From positions 1 to 33,294 of the forward strand of contig JBAZCN010000023.1 in NCBI GenBank assembly GCA_041655035.1: a DNA stretch of 33,294 nt. The letters are read 5' to 3'. Position 1 is the stretch's first letter; every line of letters begins with the position of its first letter. Source of the DNA: NAT127 sp041655035 (lineage in GTDB: Bacteria; Pseudomonadota; Gammaproteobacteria; Pseudomonadales; Porticoccaceae). The notes below the pieces were generated by a model that was given only the letters and a program-made list of their open reading frames with translations, searched no databases and was not told the origin of the DNA. Shown here piece by piece: positions 6,619-14,032 of the stretch. The translations under genes were made by a program, and so were the position numbers.

Positions 6619-8445
6619 TCAGCGCCGGTCGCCCGCGCTTCCGGCCAGGGGGGCAACGCCACCAGGGCTGACTGCTTCCGCCCGCGGCCCGAGCGCATTC
6701 GCCAGGCAGTTCAGCGCCGGGCACGACTGCTGTAGCAACAGCAGGGCGATGATGGTGGCTAGGATGAGTGAGACACCCTGCCAGAACAGCACCGGATTGC
6801 GCTCCAGCAGCGGTGGGCGGGCCTTGTTGAGGAATTCTTTGTTGGGGTGGCGCAGGTCGAAGATGAATTCGGATAGTTCCCCATAGCGTTTGAGCGGGCC
6901 GGGATGCACGGCCCTGGCGATTGCCGCATCGACCCAGGGCGGGATTTCGCGGCCGCTGGCCGCTATCGGGTCGTAGCGCAATTTGTTCTGGGCCGCCCTG
7001 GTCCGCGATCTGGCCACCCGGGTGCCATAGGGCAGCTTGCCGGTGAGCATTTGATAGGCGATGACCCCGAGAGAGAAGATATCCGAGCGCGGCGATCCGC
7101 GCTCGCCGAGGAAATATTCCGGCGCGGTGTATTGCGCCGTGCCCCGGACGTCGTTGTCCTCGACGACCGAGGTCATTTCGGCGATGCCGGCGACCCGGGT
7201 CGAGCCGAAGTCGATGATTTTCACGGTGCCGGTGGCGTCGATCATGATGTTGTCCGGGCGCAGGTCCTGGTGGATCATTTCCAGGCGGTGAAAGGCGCGC
7301 AGGCCCTTGGCGATCTGTTCGATGATCCCGCGGACGGTTTCCAGTTCCGGCGCCGGGTGGTCGATCATCCACTGGCTCAGGGTCTGGCCGTCGATGAATT
7401 CCGTCGCGGTATAGAGGTAGTTGCGCTGGCGGTGGCGCGGGGAGGGTTTGAGCACGTGCGCGTTGTCGATCCGCCGGGCGATCCACTCCTCGGTCAGGAA
7501 ACGCTCGAGATAGAGCGGGTTCTGGCGCTGATCGATGGAGGGTATCTTGATGACCGTGGCGGTGTTGGTGTCGCCGTCGATGGCCAGATAGACATGGCTG
7601 CGGCTGCTGCCGTGGATTTTCCGGACGATACTGTAGCCGTCGAATACCGTTCTGGCTTCGAGGATCGGCGGGCAGGGAAGCTCGGCCAGGGACTGGTGGA
7701 TCTCGCGGCTGTCCTGCGCCGGCAGATCGTCGATGCGGACGATCTGGATGGTGAGGTTGTCGTCGCTGCCGCGCCGGTAGGCCTCAGCGATGATGGCCCT
7801 GGCGGCGGCGTCCAGGTCGTCGCCGGCGGCGATGGTGTCGCCGATGAAGCGGGCGCTTGCGAATTCATAGACGCCATCGGTCGTCAGGATGAAGATGTCG
7901 TTTTTTTCCAGCGGCAGGGCCCGGTAGTCGATGTCGAGCTGCTGGTCGATGCCCATGGCGCGGCTGAGATAACTCTGGCTTTGGGAAACCCGCAGGCGGT
8001 GATCGTTGGTGAGTTGTTCCAGGGCGCCGTCCCGCAGGCGGTAGATGCGGGTATCGCCGACGTGGAACAGATGCGCCGTCGTCGATTTGATGACCAGGGC
8101 GCTGAGCGTGCACACATAACCCTTGTCCATGTCGTAGCGGTACTGGCTTTGGCGGGTCTGGGCGTGCAGCCAGGAGTTGGTGGCGATCAATACCCGCTGT
8201 ACCGATTTCTTCACCGACCAGGCATCGGGGGTGCAGAAGTAATCGGCGAGGAATCCGCTCACCGCGGTTTCGCTGGCGACCTGGCTGACGGCGCTGCTGC
8301 TGATCCCGTCGGCCAGGGCGACGGCGATGCCCTTGAGGCCGAGGGCGGGCTCGCCGGGGATGGCGATGCCGTGGAAATCCTGGTTGATCTCCTTGCGGCC
8401 CCGGTCGGAATGCTGGCCTGTGGCTATCTGCAATCGGCTGGTCAT
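6619..8445 (-). CDS. Bifunctional PP2C phosphatase / Ser-Thr protein kinase, membrane-anchored
   Basis: A 608-residue fusion. Residues 1-240 are a PP2C phosphatase: 'NQD' at 21-23, 'ALADGISSS' with D46-G47, 'HVGDTRIY' at 128-135, 'TTDGV' at 188-192 and 'GSDDN' at 226-230 supply the metal-binding acids. Residues about 270-530 are a Hanks-type kinase: Lys300 (VIKIP), catalytic loop HQDLRPDN at 392-399, DFG at 412-414, APE at 441-443. A transmembrane helix spans about 554-572 with a short Ala/Pro/Gly-rich tail. The glycine loop is degenerate (IHGSSRSHVYLA), and the loop is HQD rather than HRD, so activation-loop control may differ. The ATG at 8445 is chosen; the longer frame overlaps the transporter gene. 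In Pseudomonas, relatives lie in nas/nir nitrate assimilation clusters. Here it follows an FNT transporter by 56 nt, so regulation of nitrite/nitrate uptake is inferred, not shown. Confidence 0.92.
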   Translation of the reverse strand: MTSRLQIATGQHSDRGRKEINQDFHGIAIPGEPALGLKGIAVALADGISSSAVSQVASETAVSGFLADYFCTPDAWSVKKSVQRVLIATNSWLHAQTRQSQYRYDMDKGYVCTLSALVIKSTTAHLFHVGDTRIYRLRDGALEQLTNDHRLRVSQSQSYLSRAMGIDQQLDIDYRALPLEKNDIFILTTDGVYEFASARFIGDTIAAGDDLDAAARAIIAEAYRRGSDDNLTIQIVRIDDLPAQDSREIHQSLAELPCPPILEARTVFDGYSIVRKIHGSSRSHVYLAIDGDTNTATVIKIPSIDQRQNPLYLERFLTEEWIARRIDNAHVLKPSPRHRQRNYLYTATEFIDGQTLSQWMIDHPAPELETVRGIIEQIAKGLRAFHRLEMIHQDLRPDNIMIDATGTVKIIDFGSTRVAGIAEMTSVVEDNDVRGTAQYTAPEYFLGERGSPRSDIFSLGVIAYQMLTGKLPYGTRVARSRTRAAQNKLRYDPIAASGREIPPWVDAAIARAVHPGPLKRYGELSEFIFDLRHPNKEFLNKARPPLLERNPVLFWQGVSLILATIIALLLLQQSCPALNCLANALGPRAEAVSPGGVAPLAGSAGDRR

Positions 8446-8501
8446 CGGCTTGCCAACGGGCGCCGCGCCCGCTATGGGGCGTGGCGCCGGAGCGGAAGGA
8501 A

Positions 8502-9314
8502 TCAGTCGAGCACGCGCTTGGGCGCGGTGCGGATGTGGGTGCTGTACAGGGTGAGCCCGGTCAGCGACAGCCCGCCCACCAGATTGCCGAGCACCACCGG
8601 CAACTCGTTCCAGATCAGGTAATCCATGATCGAGAAGTCGCCGCCCATGATCAGCGCCGACGGGAACAGGAACATATTGACCACCGAGTGCTCGAAGGCC
8701 ATGCCGAAGAAGAGCATGATCGGCATCCACATGGCGATGACCTTGCCGCTGACCGAAGTGGAGATCATCGCTCCGACCACGCCTAGGGAAACCATCCAGT
8801 TGCAGAGCACGCCGCGCACGAAGATCGTCAGCATGCCCGCCGCGCCGTACTCCTTGTAGCCCAGGGTGCGGTCTTCGCCGATATTGGCGATGACCTTGCC
8901 GACGGCGCTGGGCTCGGTGGCGAAGCCGTAGGTAAAGACGATGGCCATCAGCAGCGCCACGGTCAGCGCCCCGAGAAAATTGCCGGTAAAGACGATGCCC
9001 CAGTTCTTCAGTACGCCGCCCAGGGTGACGCCGGGCCGTTTGTCGAACAGGGCGAGGGGTGTCAGCACGAAAACCCCGGTCAGCAGGTCGAAGCCCATCA
9101 GGTACAGAATGGCAAAGCCGACGGGAAACAGTATCGCGCCGATAAGGGGGTAGCCGGTCTGGACCGACGCGGTCACCGCGAACACCGCGGCGATCGCCAG
9201 GATGGCGCCGGCCATATAGGCGCGAATCAGCGCATCGCGGGTGGCCATGTAGATTTTGGCTTCGCCGGCATCCACCATTTTGGTGACGAACTCCGAAGGA
9301 ACAAGATAGGACAT
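8502..9314 (-). CDS. Formate/nitrite transporter (FNT) family protein, NirC/FocA-like
   Basis: A 270-residue inner-membrane protein, the usual FNT length with six transmembrane helices. FNT signatures are 'RAYMAGAILAIAAVFAV' (31-47), 'GFDLLTGVFVL' (74-84), 'KNWGIVFTGNFLGAL' (103-117), the second signature 'RGVLCNWMVSLGV' (167-179), and the central pore histidine H209 in 'AFEHSVVNMF'. The family forms pentameric channels for formate, nitrite or hydrosulfide. The ATG at 9314 has GAGGTAA just upstream. Being the first gene behind a sigma-54 promoter and an ANTAR-type leader, and followed by the nas-associated phosphatase-kinase, it is probably a nitrite channel. This is inference from context; sequence alone does not separate formate from nitrite. 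Confidence 0.93.
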   Translation of the reverse strand: MSYLVPSEFVTKMVDAGEAKIYMATRDALIRAYMAGAILAIAAVFAVTASVQTGYPLIGAILFPVGFAILYLMGFDLLTGVFVLTPLALFDKRPGVTLGGVLKNWGIVFTGNFLGALTVALLMAIVFTYGFATEPSAVGKVIANIGEDRTLGYKEYGAAGMLTIFVRGVLCNWMVSLGVVGAMISTSVSGKVIAMWMPIMLFFGMAFEHSVVNMFLFPSALIMGGDFSIMDYLIWNELPVVLGNLVGGLSLTGLTLYSTHIRTAPKRVLD

Positions 9315-9398
9315 GCTGATTACCTCATGGTCAAAAAATCGTGGCGGTCTGTTGCTGCGGCCGGACACCCGGTGCAGGTTTCGCGGTGGATCGCCAAC

Positions 9399-9434
9399 AA
9401 AAAACGCCTGGAGTGAATGATTCACTCCAGGCGT
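9399..9434 (-). terminator. Intrinsic terminator (attenuator) in the FNT operon leader
   Basis: A perfect inverted repeat: 15 nt at 9404-9418 and its complement at 9420-9434. On the minus strand it is followed directly by TTTTTT (9404-9399). With a realistic loop the stem is 12-13 bp. It lies 85 nt upstream of the FNT start codon and downstream of the sigma-54 promoter on the same strand, so it would stop transcription before the operon unless antitermination occurs. Confidence 0.85.
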
Positions 9435-9445
9435 CTTTGCCTGAA
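9426..9445 (-). promoter_or_regulatory. ANTAR-type antiterminator stem-loop overlapping the terminator
   Basis: On the minus strand UUCAGGC (9445-9439) pairs with GCCUGGA (9432-9426), a 7-bp stem with one U-G pair. It closes a hexaloop AAAGAC (9438-9433) with A at position 1 and G at position 4, the diagnostic bases of RNA hairpins bound by ANTAR-domain regulators such as NasR, NasT and EutV. Its 3' arm is the 5' arm of the terminator at 9399-9434, so the two structures are mutually exclusive. The expected first hairpin of the tandem motif is less clear: GGGC/GCCC around AGAGG at 9493-9481 is the best candidate. Confidence 0.75.
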
Positions 9446-9534
9446 TTCACGCGGCTGAGCCGGGGGCAGGTGGCTGGTCAGGGCCCTCTGCCCGGCGGGC
9501 TTGCGGCGGATCCCGTCTTCCCATGCTTCTCAAA

Positions 9535-9549
9535 GCAATTAATGTGCCA
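9535..9549 (-). promoter_or_regulatory. Sigma-54 (RpoN) promoter of the FNT/kinase operon
   Basis: On the minus strand TGGCAC-ATTAA-TTGCT runs from 9549 to about 9534. It has GG (9548-9547) and GC (9536-9535) with the obligatory 10-nt spacing and matches the consensus TGGCAC-N5-TTGCW fully. The predicted transcription start is near 9524, giving a ~210 nt leader that contains the ANTAR stem-loop and the terminator. A bacterial enhancer-binding protein, probably NtrC, would be needed. Confidence 0.8.
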
Positions 9550-9976
9550 GGCTTTGGCGGTGCGCGTCGGGCTACTCTCCGGCGGTGGCGGCAGCGGGAC
9601 TGGCAACTGGCTGGAGGGCCACCGCCGCGGGCCGACGGGAGCGGGGGAGGGGGAGGACCGGGGAAGGGCGGGTTGCACGATTATCGACCCGGGCGGCGCC
9701 CGATAAAGGTGCGGATTGATTCCCGGCACTTTTTTGGGGCGTCGGGTGTGGGGCATCGGGTGTGGGGCGCCAGGTCGCCGCAAAGCGGGCGTGATTTCCG
9801 ATCCGGTGGTGCGGCGGCCGCTTGCCGGATGCCCGCGCCGGTCTCACAATGCCGCCCCCGGCATGTCGCTACCGACTGCCGCCGAGTCTCGCCCGGCATT
9901 CCCGGCGGCGCCCGGTCGCCGGGATTCGTGCGACAGCACCGCACGCAATCGAGACCCCATCCACGCAGGGCCCGCC
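9550..9976. other. Intergenic region between the FNT operon promoter and the methyltransferase gene
   Basis: About 430 nt of very GC-rich sequence between divergent genes. Upstream activator sites for the sigma-54 promoter are expected here, but I could not identify a convincing NtrC dyad. A short imperfect tandem repeat (GGGCRTCGGGTGTGG twice, 9737-9767) is present. Open frames across it have no recognisable protein features. Confidence 0.4.
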
Positions 9977-10735
9977 ATGCCGCAGACCGGACATCTCTAC
10001 GCCGACCTTTCGGGTTACTACGATCACTTTTGCGCCGGGGTGGACTACACCGGGCAATGTGCCTTTGCGCGGCGCGCCTTCGATTGTTTTGCCGCGTCCG
10101 GCGGACAGGACTATCTGGACCTGGCCTGCGGCACCGGCCAGCACCTGCTGCATATGCAGCGGCAGGGGTTTGTAGCGACCGGACTCGATAACAGCCCCGA
10201 GATGCTGGCGCAGGCCGCCGCCCGCTGCCCTGGGGCGGACCTGCTGCTGTGCGACCTGGCAGCATTCGGCCAGGAGTCGGCCTTCGATCTGATCACCTGC
10301 TTTCTCTATTCCATCCACTACAGCCATCCGCTGGCGGCACTGGCGCAGACCCTGCGCCGCGCCTGGCGGGGGCTGAAGCCCGGCGGTGTGCTGATCTTCG
10401 ACGCCGTGGATTGCCGCGGTATCCGCAACGACCAGGGGGTCGTCACCCGGTTCCGGGATGGTGCTGACCTGCTGGGCTTCCGGTCGGCGTGGCACTACCG
10501 CGGCGACGGTGAAGTGCTCGACCTGAACCTGGCCATAACCCGGCAGTCCCGGTCGGCCAGCCACAGCTGGCAGGATCATCACACCATGACCGCGGCGACC
10601 CTGCCGCAACTGCTGGCGCTGCTCGACGCGACCGGCTTCGAGGTGACAGTGCTGGAGCACGATTACAGTCTGCTGCAGCAGTGGCGCGGCGAGAGCTACA
10701 ACGCCATCTTCGTGGCCTGCAAGCCGCGCGCCTGA
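9977..10735 (+). CDS. Class I SAM-dependent methyltransferase
   Basis: A 252-residue cytoplasmic methyltransferase of unknown substrate. SAM-binding motif I is 'YLDLACGTGQHL' (residues 46-57), followed by the acidic end of strand 2 in 'GLDNSPEML' (69-77) and motif II 'DLLLCDLAAFG'. The post-motif segment 'FDLITCFLYSIHYS' and 'LKPGGVLIFDAVD' is also typical. The N-terminus 'LYADLSGYYDHFCAGVDY' resembles 'class I SAM-dependent methyltransferase' entries common in gammaproteobacteria. The ATG at 9977 is chosen because it starts directly at this conserved part; the longer frame from 9716 adds an Arg/Pro-rich, low-information leader. It is a lone gene, convergent with rnt at 21 bp. Confidence 0.85.
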   Translation: MPQTGHLYADLSGYYDHFCAGVDYTGQCAFARRAFDCFAASGGQDYLDLACGTGQHLLHMQRQGFVATGLDNSPEMLAQAAARCPGADLLLCDLAAFGQESAFDLITCFLYSIHYSHPLAALAQTLRRAWRGLKPGGVLIFDAVDCRGIRNDQGVVTRFRDGADLLGFRSAWHYRGDGEVLDLNLAITRQSRSASHSWQDHHTMTAATLPQLLALLDATGFEVTVLEHDYSLLQQWRGESYNAIFVACKPRA

Positions 10736-10756
10736 CGAGGTCCCGCCGCGCTGGCG

Positions 10757-11401
10757 TCAGCGCCAGCCGCCGAGATCCTTCCAGCGGTTGACGATCAGGC
10801 AGAACAGCTCGGCGGTTTTCTCCGCATCGTAGGCGGCGCTGTGGGCCTCGCGGCCGCTGAACGGAATGCCGGCGGCGGCGCAGGCCTTGGCCAGCACCGT
10901 CTGGCCGAAGGCGAGGCCGGCGAGGGTGGCGGTGTCGAAGCACGAGAACGGGTGGAAGGGGTTGCGCTTGATGCCGGCGCGTTCGCTGGCGGCGTTGACG
11001 AAGCCGAGGTCGAAATGGGCGTTGTGGGCGACGATCACCGCCCGGGTGCAGTCATTGTCGCGCACGGACTCCCTGACCTTGGTGAAGATGTGGGTGAGGA
11101 CTTCCTTCTCCGGCAGGGCATTGCGGTTGGGGTCGGAGGGATCGATGCCGGTGAAATCCAGCGCCGCCTGCTCGACCTGCAATTCCGGGTGGGGGATGAC
11201 GGCGGCGGCGATGGTTTCGCGGCGCACCAGATGGCCATCGTCGTCCATGTCGAGGAGGACGGCGGCGATTTCCAGCAGGGCGTGCTCGCGGGCGTTGAAG
11301 CCGCCGGTTTCGACGTCGACCACCACAGGCAGGAAGCCGCGAAACCGGTTGCCGAGGGTGGTGAGGTTGTCGAGACCTGCGCCGAAGTCGATATCACTCA
11401 T
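10757..11401 (-). CDS. rnt: Ribonuclease T
   Basis: A 214-residue DEDDh 3'-5' exoribonuclease that trims tRNA and stable RNA ends and removes 3' overhangs. Catalytic acids are visible: D29 and E31 in 'VVVDVETGGF', D131 in 'AHNAHFDLGF', then H187 and D192 in 'REAHSAAYDAEKTAELF'. 'LPVVVDVETGGFN' and 'HPFSCFDTATLAGLA' are specific to RNase T among DEDDh enzymes. The length is within the family norm of about 210-225. The ATG at 11401 starts 'MSDIDFGAGL' and overlaps the pyrC stop by 8 nt (ATGAGTGA), so rnt is translated from the pyrC transcript. The same pyrC-rnt pairing occurs in Pseudomonas. Confidence 0.95.
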   Translation of the reverse strand: MSDIDFGAGLDNLTTLGNRFRGFLPVVVDVETGGFNAREHALLEIAAVLLDMDDDGHLVRRETIAAAVIPHPELQVEQAALDFTGIDPSDPNRNALPEKEVLTHIFTKVRESVRDNDCTRAVIVAHNAHFDLGFVNAASERAGIKRNPFHPFSCFDTATLAGLAFGQTVLAKACAAAGIPFSGREAHSAAYDAEKTAELFCLIVNRWKDLGGWR

Positions 11402-12431
11402 CGCGCACCCGCCAATGAAGGGTTTCACCGGCCATCAGCGGCACCATGGCGTCCGCGCCCAGGGCCACGGTCGCGGGCAATTGCCAGGCGTTTTGCTCCA
11501 GGGTGATGGTGGCGGTGTTGCGCGGCAGGCCGTAGAAGTCGGGGCCGTGGAAACTGGAAAAGGCTTCGAGCCTGTCCAGGGCGTGGTGGCGATGGAAGAA
11601 TTCCGCATACAGTTCCACCGCCGCGTGATGGCTGTAGCAACCGGCACAGCCGCAGGCGGTTTCCTTGCGCTGCCGGGCGTGAGGGGCGGAGTCGGTGCCG
11701 AGGAAAAACTTCGGGCTGCCGCCGAGGGCGGCGGCGATCAGCGCGTCCTGGTGGATGTTGCGCTTGAGGATCGGCAGGCAATAGTAGTGGGGCCGGATTC
11801 CACCCACCAGCATGTGGTTGCGGTTGAACAGCAGGTGCTGGGGCGTGATGGTGGCGGCCACGCCGGACCGCGCGGCGGCGACGAACTGCGCGCCCTCGCG
11901 GGTGGTGATGTGCTCCAGAACCACCTTGAGCCCGGGAAAATCCCCGACGATGCGGTGCAAGTGGCGGTCGATGAAAACGGCTTCGCGATCGAAGATATCG
12001 ACGGCGTCGTCGGTCACCTCGCCGTGCAGCAGCAGCGGCAGGCCCGTCTTTTCCAGGGCGGCCAGCACGGCGTCGATGCGGGCGAGGTCGGTGACGCCGG
12101 CAGCGGAGTTGGTGGTGGCGCCGGCGGGGTAGTACTTGGCGGCGAAGACGATGCCGCTGTCCCGGGCGGCGACGATTTCCTCGGGGCTGGTGTCGTCGGT
12201 CAGGTACAGCACCATCAGCGGCTGCCAGTCGCTGCCCGCGGGGCGGTGGGCCAGTATTCGCTCCCGGTAGGCCGCCGCCTGCGCGGTGGTGGTCACCGGG
12301 GGCGTCAGGTTGGGCATTGCGATACCCCGGCCGAAATGCCGCGCCGCCGCCGGTACGGTGGTGGCGAGGGCTTGGCCATCGCGCAGGTGGAGATGCCAGT
12401 CGTCGGGGCGGGTGATGGTGAGGGTGTTCAT
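11394..12431 (-). CDS. pyrC: Dihydroorotase (class II)
   Basis: A 345-residue zinc enzyme that cyclises N-carbamoyl-L-aspartate to dihydroorotate, step three of pyrimidine synthesis. The metal site is seen in 'WHLHLRDG' (about 12-19), the carbamylated Lys in 'FAAKYYPAGAT', further His in 'LHGEV' and 'LEHITT', and the catalytic Asp in 'LGTDSAPH'. The substrate loop 'NLTPP' and the C-terminal 'FHGPDFYGLPRN' are typical. The length equals that of E. coli PyrC (about 348). It is divergent from argG with a 160-bp spacer containing three direct repeats, and leads the pyrC-rnt operon. Confidence 0.97.
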   Translation of the reverse strand: MNTLTITRPDDWHLHLRDGQALATTVPAAARHFGRGIAMPNLTPPVTTTAQAAAYRERILAHRPAGSDWQPLMVLYLTDDTSPEEIVAARDSGIVFAAKYYPAGATTNSAAGVTDLARIDAVLAALEKTGLPLLLHGEVTDDAVDIFDREAVFIDRHLHRIVGDFPGLKVVLEHITTREGAQFVAAARSGVAATITPQHLLFNRNHMLVGGIRPHYYCLPILKRNIHQDALIAAALGGSPKFFLGTDSAPHARQRKETACGCAGCYSHHAAVELYAEFFHRHHALDRLEAFSSFHGPDFYGLPRNTATITLEQNAWQLPATVALGADAMVPLMAGETLHWRVRDE

Positions 12432-12478
12432 TGCTTGCCTGCTGGTTGATCAGGGGCTGCATCCTACCGGAAAGTGGC

Positions 12479-12509
12479 TGTTCGGGCTATGTTCGGGGGC
12501 ATGTTCGGG
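12479..12509. repeat. Three direct repeats TGTTCGGG in the pyrC-argG spacer
   Basis: TGTTCGGG occurs at 12479-12486, 12490-12497 and 12502-12509, spaced 11 and 12 nt apart, about one helical turn. This phasing lets a protein contact the same DNA face three times. It sits about 48-78 bp upstream of the pyrC start and 83-113 bp upstream of the argG start. No known operator (for example ARG box or PurR) matches. Confidence 0.6.
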
Positions 12510-12591
12510 AGCAAGGCTGGGATTCCCCAACCCAAACCATTAGAATGCCGGCCGAGCATTCCTTTCCACCTCGTCAGCCAGGAGTTTCCCT

Positions 12592-13809
<1,218 letters not shown>

Positions 13810-13819
13810 ACACCTCGGA

Positions 13820-13864
13820 CCGCAGGCCGGCACTGCCCGCTACCGTCGGGCGGTGCGCCTGCGG
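13820..13864 (+). terminator. Long GC-rich hairpin after argG
   Basis: CCGCAGGC (13820-13827) pairs with GCCTGCGG (13857-13864) and GCACTGCCCG (13830-13839) with CGGGCGGTGC (13847-13856). This gives about 18 bp with a 2-nt bulge, one G-T pair and a 7-nt loop. It begins 11 nt after the argG stop. No T-tract follows, so it may protect the 3' end or act with other factors rather than as a simple intrinsic terminator. Confidence 0.5.
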
Positions 13865-13932
13865 GTGATTCCGGCCAATCGCTTCAGGCGAAATCACCCG
13901 TTACAGAGAAGTGCCTTGTAAGTGGGTGTTGC

Positions 13933-13946
13933 TTGACACAAGTCAT
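13933..13946 (+). promoter_or_regulatory. Anr/FNR box upstream of ccoN
   Basis: TTGAC-ACAA-GTCAT matches the FNR/Anr consensus TTGAT-N4-ATCAA at 11 of 14 positions counting the free spacer, keeping TTGA and TCA. An A/T-rich AAATAATC (13968-13975) lies about 31 nt downstream of its centre, the position of a -10 element at a class II FNR promoter. FNR/Anr control of cbb3 oxidase genes is common in Pseudomonas and relatives. Confidence 0.65.
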
Positions 13947-14032
13947 AGGGGGCGGCCTGGCGATGGGAAATAATCCGCTGCACAGACCGATTCCCTTCAC
14001 ACCCTTTCGCACGACAGACACAGGACAATTCG

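Noticed and set aside
6904..8622. A 572-codon plus-strand frame opposite the phosphatase-kinase
   Set aside because: Composition (Val, Asp, Gly, Ala repeats) is typical of an antisense shadow. The minus-strand kinase and phosphatase motifs are complete.
9737..9767. Short GGGCRTCGGGTGTGG tandem repeat as an operator
   Set aside because: Two imperfect copies of very G-rich sequence, more easily explained by slippage; no dyad symmetry.
9341..9976. Open frames in the 540-bp region between the FNT gene and methyltransferase
   Set aside because: They are Arg/Pro/Gly-rich, overlap the sigma-54 promoter and attenuator, and have no RBS or domain features.
10866..12449. A 527-codon plus-strand frame opposite rnt and pyrC
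   Set aside because: Its Gly/Val/Ala-rich lower-complexity sequence mirrors the pyrC/rnt coding strand; both real genes have catalytic motifs intact on the minus strand.
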